Shown here piece by piece: positions 5,985 to 11,520 of a stretch of DNA of 11,520 nt. Numbering within the stretch: the first letter of the stretch is position 1; the number at the start of each line of letters is the position of its first letter. The DNA lies in assembly GCA_903831635.1 (NCBI GenBank), contig CAIKYN010000117.1, positions 1 to 11,520 of the forward strand. The letters run 5' to 3'. The notes under the pieces were generated by a model. That model worked only from the letters and a program-made list of their open reading frames with translations, was not told where the DNA came from and did no database searches. Made by a program: the position numbers and the translations under genes. The DNA is from an uncultured Spartobacteria bacterium (GTDB taxonomy: Bacteria; Verrucomicrobiota; Verrucomicrobiia; Chthoniobacterales; UBA6821).

Positions 5985-6565
5985 GAGCCGCACTTATCTC
6001 GGTAAGCCTACTTGCCCTTCTAGCGACGACATCAACGGGCCGAGCCGATTCTCTGTCCCTGCTGAAACCGAAGGTGGGTGATCCCGTCCTTCAGGATCTC
6101 ATGGGGGGATGCTCACTACGTTGCGCCTTTTTCTGGGAGACGCTGGCAGGAAGTTCAGCAGGTACGCTGATACCGGCTTCCGAACTCTGCGATGACGACG
6201 CCACAACCTCATGGATTTCGCCCACTCCGGGTTCCGGCGAGATCATCCAGTTCCGCATTCCCAAGAAACTTCCGAGGGATTGCCGGGATACCCCTTTTTA
6301 CGGAATCAACATTGCCAACGGGGTAATCAGGTCGCTTGAGGAATTCCGCGGCTATGCCCGAGTCAAAACGATGACCCTATGCGTGAATCACAAGCCTATC
6401 GCCCACCTCCATTTGGCCGACACCTGGCGTTGGCAAGACTTCCACTTCGAGGATATCATGCTCAATCAGGGTGACCTCATCGAACTAAGTATCGACGAGA
6501 TCTACCCGGGAAAAATCTCACAACAGCCCGGCATCACCGAGATCGTGCTGCAAGGGGCGCATTAG
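5966..6565 (+). CDS. Secreted protein with NADase-type glycan-binding domain
   Basis: A 199-residue protein with a signal peptide (about 1-27, ending TGRA). Residues about 45-198 match the pattern of the discoidin-like NADase-type glycan-binding domain: ASELCDDDATTSWI (71-84), GEIIQF (91-96), FYGINIANGVIRSLEEF (111-127), VKTMTLCVN (133-141) and IELSIDEIYPG (172-182). In bacterial toxins this domain binds host glycans; here it is the whole mature protein and no enzyme domain is attached. It carries five cysteines (49, 53, 75, 106, 139). The ATG lies inside the end of the regulator gene (19-base overlap; ATG 5975, 196 residues, is the alternative), so translation is probably coupled. The stop overlaps that of the convergent helicase gene. 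The domain call is from remembered family pattern; the role in a metal locus is unknown. Confidence 0.8.
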   Translation: MQSMRLRAALISVSLLALLATTSTGRADSLSLLKPKVGDPVLQDLMGGCSLRCAFFWETLAGSSAGTLIPASELCDDDATTSWISPTPGSGEIIQFRIPKKLPRDCRDTPFYGINIANGVIRSLEEFRGYARVKTMTLCVNHKPIAHLHLADTWRWQDFHFEDIMLNQGDLIELSIDEIYPGKISQQPGITEIVLQGAH

Positions 6566-7920
6566 TCCCGGCGGCGGCCAATGCCAAAGATCCGTCCAAT
6601 CATGCCTTTCTTCTCACCAGAGGATTTCTGACCAGACTGAGCGCCATCAGATCCGCTGCCCGAGTCGGTACGACGCTGGCGTGGCTGACCGCCGCCACGA
6701 TAAGAAGCGGATGAGGAGCGGGGAGCCCTCACTTCGCCGGGCTTGCGCGGCGGACGACGGTCCCCGCCTGCACCCCTCTCGCGGGGAGGCGCGGGTGCCT
6801 TGTCATCAAATCCCTCCGCCTTCACCCGCGGGATTCCCCTGCGGGTGAAGCGCTCGAGGGCACGCAGGGCATCGTCGTCCTCCCTGGAGACAAAGCTGAT
6901 CGCCTCGCCCACAGCCTTGGCACGACCAGTGCGACCGATGCGGTGGACATAATCCTCGTGATGCGGGGGGAAGTCATAGTTCACGACATGAGAGATGCCG
7001 TCGACATCGATGCCTCGTGCTGCGATATCAGTCGCCACCAGAACCCGGATCTTGCCCTCGCGAAATTCATTGAGCGCGCGCAGGCGCTGGTTCTGAGAGC
7101 GGTTAGAGTGGATCGTCCCCGTCGTGATGCCTGCCTGCTCGAGGCGTCGGGCGATGCGGTCGGCACCGTGCTTGGTCCGTGTGAAGACCAGCACCATGTT
7201 CAGAGCTCCGTTCTGAAGCAGATGCAGAAGGAGTCCTGGCTTGAGATGCTGGGGGATCTCATAGACCGACTGGGAGACGGTATCGGCGGGATTTGATCGG
7301 CGCCCGATCTCGACTGTCTCGGGTTCCTGAAGGAACTCCCCGGTGAGTTTCTCGATCTCGCGGGAGAGCGTCGCGGAGAAGAAGAGGGTCTGACGCTTGC
7401 GCGGCAGGAGCTTCACGATCTGGCGGATTGCGGGGACAAATCCCATGTCGAGCATGCGGTCGGCCTCGTCAAGCACGAGGAACTCGATGTGGGCAAAGGC
7501 CTTTTCCCTGCCACGGATCAGGTCGAGAAGGCGTCCCGGCGTGGCGACGACGAGATCGGCTCCCTGCTCGAGCGCCTTGATCTGGGGACGCTCGCTGACC
7601 CCTCCATAGATGGTGGCCACGGTGAGCGGCATATGCTTGGCGTAGGCTCGGACATTCTCCTCGATCTGGACGACAAGCTCGCGGGTCGGGGCGATGATGA
7701 GTGCGCGGATCCCCTGGGAGGGGGAGCTGGCCAGCAGTGAAAGGATCGGCAGGGTGAAGGCGGCAGTCTTGCCGGTGCCTGTCTGGGCGATGCCGATCAG
7801 ATCCCTGCGCTGCAGCACGAAGGGAATGGCGGCGGCTTGGATCGGGGTCGGTTCGGTGTATCCGGTCTCCTGGACAGCTTTGAGAATGGCGGCATCAAGG
7901 CCGAGTGAGCGAAAGGGCAT
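6562..7920 (-). CDS. rhlE: DEAD-box ATP-dependent RNA helicase, RhlE type
   Basis: A 452-residue cytoplasmic RNA helicase with all family motifs: the Q motif around GYTEPTPIQ (20-28), Walker A AQTGTGKT (45-52), PTREL (78-82), TPGR (127-130), DEAD (151-154), SAT (182-184), VFTRTK (245-250), ATDIAARGID (296-305) and HRIGRTGR (326-333). The start sequence MPFRSLGLDAAILKAV is typical of RhlE proteins, which unwind short RNA duplexes in ribosome assembly and RNA decay. Residues about 370-452 are a basic, Gly/Arg/Ser-rich disordered tail that probably binds RNA. No Shine-Dalgarno is evident. It lies 92 bases after the OB-fold gene on the same strand. Its TAA overlaps the TAG of the convergent glycan-binding gene, leaving no room for a terminator between them. 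Confidence 0.96.
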   Translation of the reverse strand: MPFRSLGLDAAILKAVQETGYTEPTPIQAAAIPFVLQRRDLIGIAQTGTGKTAAFTLPILSLLASSPSQGIRALIIAPTRELVVQIEENVRAYAKHMPLTVATIYGGVSERPQIKALEQGADLVVATPGRLLDLIRGREKAFAHIEFLVLDEADRMLDMGFVPAIRQIVKLLPRKRQTLFFSATLSREIEKLTGEFLQEPETVEIGRRSNPADTVSQSVYEIPQHLKPGLLLHLLQNGALNMVLVFTRTKHGADRIARRLEQAGITTGTIHSNRSQNQRLRALNEFREGKIRVLVATDIAARGIDVDGISHVVNYDFPPHHEDYVHRIGRTGRAKAVGEAISFVSREDDDALRALERFTRRGIPRVKAEGFDDKAPAPPRERGAGGDRRPPRKPGEVRAPRSSSASYRGGGQPRQRRTDSGSGSDGAQSGQKSSGEKKGMIGRIFGIGRRRD

Positions 7921-8012
7921 TCCAGAGCAAAGGGAGAAAATCCTTCGTGGAAAAGCTTAAACGGGAAAACTGGCTCTACCCGACCTGGCCAAACGCTAGA
8001 GCGGAGAGCGCG

Positions 8013-8576
8013 TTACTTATTCTCCAATTGGTGGAGCTTCTCTTTGGATTCCAGCTTGCAGGCCGTGAGAACGATATCTCCCACCTTGACCTCCTTGAAA
8101 TCCCCCTTGATGGCAACCTTCTGATCAACGGTGAGATAGGTGTCCTGCGAGAGGATGTTGCCGCTGCGATCGCGATGAAGAATTGTGGCCGAAGAACCGT
8201 CCTGGGAGATTTGGATTTCCGAGTTGGCGGGAATCGATCCGTAAAGAAAATTTGCCTTCACTGCGGGGAGGTTTCCCGAGGAATCCTGCATGGTGACAAC
8301 GAGCACCTTGTTCTCTCCGCTTCCTTGGCTCAGGGCGGAGACACGACCGATCACGGTGATGCGCTTACCGGAGTACTTGCCGATCGCAGCGTCCGGATGG
8401 GCGGCAAAGTCGCCGGCGATCACCTTGAGGCGAACAACCCTGTTCTCCGGCAGAGGCTGGAGGTACGAGGCTGCATCCATTTTCGCAATCTTTGTGGTCG
8501 GTAAGTCCTGAGCGACCAAGGTGGAGACACAAAACAGCGATGTGAGGAGAAGAAGTGTTCGGGGAGCGATGTGCAT
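8013..8576 (-). CDS. Secreted protein with tRNA_anti-like (OB-fold) domain
   Basis: A 187-residue protein with a signal peptide (MHIAPRTLLLLTSLF..., about 1-23, ending LVAQ) and one beta-rich domain (about 45-175). The segment IGKYSGKRITVIGRVSAL (65-82) and the end segment VAIKGDFKEVKVGDIVLTACKL (154-175) fit the tRNA_anti-like family, an OB-fold group found in exported proteins of unknown role despite its name. The frame extends upstream to a TTG (8603), but ATG 8576 starts exactly at the signal peptide and is preferred. Neither start has a Shine-Dalgarno. The cysteine in the signal peptide (C16) does not sit in a proper lipobox, so it is probably not a lipoprotein. It may be co-transcribed with the helicase and is divergent from the fluoride channel; 116 bases separate the two starts. 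Function unknown. Confidence 0.8.
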   Translation of the reverse strand: MHIAPRTLLLLTSLFCVSTLVAQDLPTTKIAKMDAASYLQPLPENRVVRLKVIAGDFAAHPDAAIGKYSGKRITVIGRVSALSQGSGENKVLVVTMQDSSGNLPAVKANFLYGSIPANSEIQISQDGSSATILHRDRSGNILSQDTYLTVDQKVAIKGDFKEVKVGDIVLTACKLESKEKLHQLENK

Positions 8577-8692
8577 GAATTTATCAGTACCAGAGGCAGA
8601 CAATCATCGGAAAGCCGAAAGCTTCTCAGCAACGTCCGAGTCGATAATGTTTCCGTCTTTAAACAAGCACTCCATTCCTGTTGGATAAATGT

Positions 8693-9103
8693 ATGTCGTT
8701 TTTTCAGCAACTCCTGAGGCATCCCTACATGCTTGTCGGCATCGGCGGAGCCTTGGGTTCGGTCGCCCGTGCTGGCATGACGGACCTCATCACCCGCTGG
8801 ATGGGCAATCAGTTCCCCTTCGGCACGGTCGTGGTGAATATCACGGGGGCAGTAGTCATGGGCCTGATGGCCGGCTATGGGGAAACCGAACCCGGGAAGC
8901 TGATCTTCTCACCGGCAACGCGGACCTTTCTCATGATCGGCGTTATGGGTGGCTACACTACGTTCTCTTCATTCAGCCTTCAGACGTTCCTGCTCATGGA
9001 GCAGGGGAACTGGACCGGGGCATTCCTGAATGTGGTCCTGTCGGTTCTTCTGTGTGTGGCCGGGATCTGGCTTGGTTTTTCAATCATCAGGGCCATTCAA
9101 TAA
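8693..9103 (+). CDS. crcB: Fluoride ion channel FluC/CrcB
   Basis: A 136-residue inner-membrane protein of normal length with four hydrophobic segments. The family marks are all present: GIGGALGSVARAG (16-28), FPFGTVVVNITGA (41-53) with the pore Asn (N49), and GVMGGYTTFSSFSLQT (83-98) with the two phenylalanines (F91, F94) that line the fluoride path and the central sodium-site region. FluC works as an antiparallel dimer that lets fluoride leave the cell. ATG 8693 has GGA seven bases upstream. An in-frame TTG (8681) is unlikely. No fluoride riboswitch could be found in the 116 bases upstream. The pseudopilin genes begin only about 10 to 100 bases downstream, so read-through from this gene is possible, although the functions are unrelated. 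Confidence 0.96.
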   Translation: MSFFQQLLRHPYMLVGIGGALGSVARAGMTDLITRWMGNQFPFGTVVVNITGAVVMGLMAGYGETEPGKLIFSPATRTFLMIGVMGGYTTFSSFSLQTFLLMEQGNWTGAFLNVVLSVLLCVAGIWLGFSIIRAIQ

Positions 9104-9112
9104 AGTCATCCG

Positions 9113-9802
9113 GTGAAACTGGAGGAGGTTACCCGCAGAGAGGGTAAGGGAAATTCCCTAGTTTGGAGTGGCTCGTCGCAAGACAATCAGACACCCTTCT
9201 ACGCCGTGCCTGCCCATTGCCCAAAAAACTCCAACCGTTCAGGAGTCACCCTGACGGAGTTGCTTGTCGTGTTGGCGGTGATCGCTGCCCTCGTCTCCCT
9301 AGCTCTCCCGGCATGGAGGGCCATTACCCGATCTCATGCGAACAATGCGGCTTTGAGCATTACCATGGGAACGCTGGAACAGGCGCGCTTGGCAGCAGTC
9401 TCCGGCAAAAAAGAGGTCTGGGTGGTATTGAGAAATGAAGAGGCACTGAAAAAAGGTTCCCTTCGCCTCGTCACTCGTGATGGAAATAAGGGTTCGGCCC
9501 TTCAATCCCTCGTAGCACTAGGCAACTGGATTCAGCTTCCACGGGGAATCACCTTCCAGACCGGAGAAGGCACCCTGATGGATCAAAACCCGCCGGCCGA
9601 GATAATCGCCACCGCACTGGGTGGGTCGCCCTCCCAAGGACTCTCAACGGGAGGTGTGATGTTCCAGCGCTCCGGGAGAATCGGCATTCCCCAACAGGGA
9701 GGCCCCGGTCTTTCCCTACGCCTTAAGAATGACAAGGGACCTCTCCCCTCCTCACTCGAACTTGCCCGTGGAAGCGGGCGTGCCAATCTGAGGAATCTCT
9801 AG
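9113..9802 (+). CDS. Type II secretion-like pseudopilin, GspH position
   Basis: A prepilin-type protein: a basic/polar leader ends NRSG, then VTLTELLVVLAVIAALVSLALPAW follows as the hydrophobic helix. Cleavage after G44 puts Glu at +5 (E49) as required, but +1 is Val and not the usual Phe. The rest is a small beta-rich domain. As the first of four prepilin genes it fits GspH, a minor tip-proximal pseudopilin. The start is uncertain. GTG 9113 gives 229 residues and an unusually long 44-residue leader; GTG 9206 gives 198 residues and a 13-residue leader (MPAHCPKNSNRSG), closer to the family norm. Neither has a good Shine-Dalgarno, and two strong hairpins lie between them (9129-9159). The next gene starts 10 bases after the stop. 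Confidence 0.8.
   Translation: MKLEEVTRREGKGNSLVWSGSSQDNQTPFYAVPAHCPKNSNRSGVTLTELLVVLAVIAALVSLALPAWRAITRSHANNAALSITMGTLEQARLAAVSGKKEVWVVLRNEEALKKGSLRLVTRDGNKGSALQSLVALGNWIQLPRGITFQTGEGTLMDQNPPAEIIATALGGSPSQGLSTGGVMFQRSGRIGIPQQGGPGLSLRLKNDKGPLPSSLELARGSGRANLRNL
9129..9159 (+). other. Two abutting hairpins before the first pseudopilin
   Basis: TTACCC (9129-9134) pairs with GGGTAA (9142-9147) around a 7-base loop. Immediately after, AGGGAA (9147-9152) pairs with TTCCCT (9154-9159) around one base. They share base 9147 and the GGG tracts, so they could compete. No T-tract follows, which argues against an intrinsic terminator for crcB. They fall within the first codons if translation starts at GTG 9113, or in the leader if it starts at GTG 9206. 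A purine tract GGAGGAGG (9121-9128) precedes them. Confidence 0.45.
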
Positions 9803-9812
9803 GCAGCAAGTC

Positions 9813-10334
9813 ATGGGAACAAAGAACAGTCGCTCAAGACGAGGCTTACAGGCCTTCACCCTTGCCGAGATCCTGGTGGCACTTGGTGTTTTTTCCGTCA
9901 CGGCATTTGCACTGATCGCGCTCTTCTCCTTCACTCACAAGACAGAACGCGACGCCAAAGAGGAAACCCATGCCACCCTTATCGCCTCCGACATCATGGA
10001 GGGTCTCACCTTCGGTAAGGATCCCTCAACCCTTCATCTGGCGACGTCTACGAGCAATGGAATACCGGTCTGGGAAAGCATCCATCCCCAATCATCGACC
10101 AGTTGCTGCGTTGCCTATGGCGCCTCATGCGAACCGATCCGCATGATTCCTGAGTCCGAGGCCACCAACCCACTTCTTGATTCGGAGATCACCGCCCTCG
10201 CCTGGCTAACACTGAGCCCAAAACACTCCCCCCCCGGCATCGTGACAGCTGAGGTACTTGTTGCAACACCTCCTTCGGCTCCTGCATCGGGGCGCACGAT
10301 CCATCGCTACACAAAACTTCTCGCGATCCCATGA
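9813..10334 (+). CDS. Type II secretion-like pseudopilin, GspI position
   Basis: A 173-residue prepilin-type protein. The basic leader MGTKNSRSRRGLQA is followed by FTLAEILVALGVFSVTAF, giving Phe at +1 and Glu at +5 (E19). The residue before the cleavage point is Ala (A14) and not the standard Gly; prepilin peptidases can tolerate this, though often less efficiently. A short periplasmic domain with a Cys-Cys pair and a nearby Cys (STSCCVAYGASC) follows. The gene lies 10 bases after the GspH-like gene and its stop overlaps the next start by 4 bases (ATGA), so these genes are co-translated. The second place in the cluster and the methyl-accepting-type N terminus suggest a GspI/PilV-like minor pseudopilin. 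Confidence 0.85.
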   Translation: MGTKNSRSRRGLQAFTLAEILVALGVFSVTAFALIALFSFTHKTERDAKEETHATLIASDIMEGLTFGKDPSTLHLATSTSNGIPVWESIHPQSSTSCCVAYGASCEPIRMIPESEATNPLLDSEITALAWLTLSPKHSPPGIVTAEVLVATPPSAPASGRTIHRYTKLLAIP

Positions 10335-11083
10335 CCAAGCGATCTAATCAGCGTGGTGACCGGCGCGGCACACGTCTCCTGGCCCCCGAGGGTTTCACTC
10401 TGCTGGAGGTTCTTGTCTCCTCGGCGATCCTCCTTGTCCTGATGCTCCTCCTACTCGGCATGGGTGATGGGGCCTCGAAGATCTGGCGGGATGGGGAAGG
10501 CCGGCGCGAGGCACAACGTGAACTCCGGGCCGCCCTACAACTCATCACCGAGGATCTGCACTCGGCGGTGATCACGACCAACGCGGAATCACTTTCAATC
10601 AGTGAGTCAAAAGAGGGGCGCCCCCAGTCTCTCTTTTTTCTGGTCTCTCATCCGAGTGATCGGAGGCACGCCGAGATCAAGGGGGACCTCTGTGCTGCTG
10701 GATACTTTCTGGCGGCCGACCCCAAGGAGAGCGGATGCACGAATCTCTACCGCTTCCATGCCTCCGGAGAGACGGTTGCTAAGGCGGTGGAAGATGACTC
10801 GCTTCAAGAACTCTATAGGGAAGCCTCACCCGAGAACGCCTCCACTACGGAACTCCTGGCGAGAAACATCGTTTCCCTTCGGATCGTTCCGCTTCCCGTC
10901 AAGACCTCCCCCCCCGAACTATTGGAGGTCACCCTCTCCGCCATCAATGCCCGGACCGCTCATCTCATTGCCTCGGAGCCCAAGGCGGCGGAACGGAATG
11001 CACGTCTGCTGAGAGAGCGTGCGCAATGGTCGACTGGGATCATTCATCTTCCCACCTCTCGTGATGTGATTCCGATGCCCTGA
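10331..11083 (+). CDS. Type II secretion-like pseudopilin, GspJ position
   Basis: A 250-residue prepilin-type protein with a 21-residue basic leader ending APEG, then FTLLEVLVSSAILLVLMLLLLG. Cleavage after G21 leaves Phe at +1 and Glu at +5 (E26), the classical pattern. A long periplasmic domain follows, starting with an amphipathic stretch (EAQRELRAALQLITEDLHSAV) typical of GspJ/PulJ-type proteins. Start and stop are both shared with neighbours: ATGA overlap with the GspI-like gene, and TGATG overlap with the next gene. In type II systems GspI, J and K form the tip complex of the pseudopilus, and the gene order here agrees with that role. It could instead belong to a type IV pilus-like machine. 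Confidence 0.87.
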   Translation: MTKRSNQRGDRRGTRLLAPEGFTLLEVLVSSAILLVLMLLLLGMGDGASKIWRDGEGRREAQRELRAALQLITEDLHSAVITTNAESLSISESKEGRPQSLFFLVSHPSDRRHAEIKGDLCAAGYFLAADPKESGCTNLYRFHASGETVAKAVEDDSLQELYREASPENASTTELLARNIVSLRIVPLPVKTSPPELLEVTLSAINARTAHLIASEPKAAERNARLLRERAQWSTGIIHLPTSRDVIPMP

Positions 11084-11520
11084 TGAAAAAAACACAGCTC
11101 AGATTAGTACAGTCTCAGCAATCGGGAGGCTCGGCCATCATCGCCGTACTCAGCCTGATCGGACTGCTCACCATCCTGCTTGTTTGCCTTCTCCAGAATG
11201 TGAGGATCGAGCGCTCCAGCAGCGCCGCTAGCTCTGCCGAGGAGCAGGCTCAGTTGAGCGCCGAGTCGGGCATCGCCTCGGCAGAGGAGCTCTTGCTGAT
11301 CGCGACCTCGAACCGTCCCGCCTATCTGGTCGGCCTCCCTTTAGCCAAAGACCATGCACAGGAACATGAAGAGCAACGACACGAAGAAATTACTCCTCCG
11401 CTACTGCTGGGAGCCTCCAACCTTATCTCCAGCAACCAGATTCTTCCCCTCTTTTCCTTCGACCTCAAACAAGCAGCATCCTTTCCAAAGCTCACCAACG
11501 GGACTTTGGGATCACTTCTT
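11083..11520 (+). CDS. Pseudopilin-like protein, GspK/PilX position (cut by window end)
   Basis: The reading frame opens at ATG 11083 and is still open at the window end: 146 codons are visible. A short basic leader ends SQQSGG, then SAIIAVLSLIGLLTILLVCLLQ forms the helix. After cleavage at G16 position +5 is Ala, not Glu. Lack of Glu5 is known for GspK, which fits its place as fourth gene of an H-I-J-K series; PilX-type N termini look alike. A helical Ala/Ser/Glu-rich region (45-72) follows, and an acidic His-containing stretch (H91, H95, H100 among many Glu). TGATG overlap with the GspJ-like gene implies coupled translation. The C-terminal domain that would settle GspK against PilX is outside the window. 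Confidence 0.8.
   Translation, partial: MKKTQLRLVQSQQSGGSAIIAVLSLIGLLTILLVCLLQNVRIERSSSAASSAEEQAQLSAESGIASAEELLLIATSNRPAYLVGLPLAKDHAQEHEEQRHEEITPPLLLGASNLISSNQILPLFSFDLKQAASFPKLTNGTLGSLL

Noticed and set aside
7992..8014. AACGC/GCGTT inverted repeat after the OB-fold gene as a terminator
   Set aside because: The stem is only 5 bp with a 13-base loop and no T-tract follows; it overlaps the stop codon.
7905..8504. 199-codon plus-strand frame opposite the OB-fold gene
   Set aside because: The minus-strand gene has a signal peptide and a family match; the opposite frame has neither.
8577..8692. Fluoride riboswitch upstream of crcB
   Set aside because: No segment matches the conserved pseudoknot pattern of that motif by eye.
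9104..9240. Cobalamin riboswitch
   Set aside because: There is partial similarity (GGTGAAA, CCCGCA, GGTAAGG), but the upstream GGGAA, the full GGTG-N-AA loop and the 3' B12-box are not recognisable, and the downstream genes have no cobalamin link.

Overview
The window looks like a moderately GC-rich chromosomal segment from a Gram-negative bacterium. An OprB-type outer-membrane porin, several secreted proteins with signal peptides, and type II secretion-like pseudopilins all imply an outer membrane. Few starts carry a convincing Shine-Dalgarno sequence. That trait and the gene mix (OprB porin, tRNA_anti-like secreted protein, HIJK-ordered pseudopilins, Fur-type regulator of the HHHHFHC class) make Verrucomicrobiota my best guess, but this is inference from protein style and not from a marker gene. 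Coding density is high and no gene-free stretch exceeds about 170 bases.

Layout. A tRNA-Asp(GTC) lies at the left edge. Converging on it is a minus-strand run of four genes, read from 4514 down to 166: an FTR1-family iron permease, an OprB-family porin, a class I SAM methyltransferase and a pentameric ligand-gated ion channel homologue (gaps of 85, 24 and 55 bases). From 4680 a plus-strand run diverges: a TroA/ZnuA-type metal-binding lipocalin-unrelated periplasmic protein (cluster A-I solute-binding protein), a Fur-family regulator and a secreted protein with an NADase-type glycan-binding domain. The stop of that last gene overlaps the stop of a convergent RhlE-type DEAD-box helicase. Upstream of the helicase on the minus strand is a secreted protein with a tRNA_anti-like (OB-fold) domain. 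Divergent from it on the plus strand is a FluC/CrcB fluoride channel, followed by four tightly packed prepilin-like genes in the order expected for GspH-I-J-K, the last cut by the window end.

How the genes fit together. The centre (about 2000-6000) reads as a metal-homeostasis locus: two divergent transcription units, one starting with an iron permease and the other with a metal-binding protein plus a Fur-family repressor. The 165-base region between them holds a Fur-like inverted repeat in front of the iron permease and GATAAT-type repeats over the -10 box of the binding-protein promoter. That promoter sits so close to the ATG that its mRNA is predicted to be leaderless. The most unusual members are the pentameric channel at the end of the iron-permease run and the glycan-binding protein coupled to the regulator. 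No phage, transposon, CRISPR array or other clear mobile element was seen.
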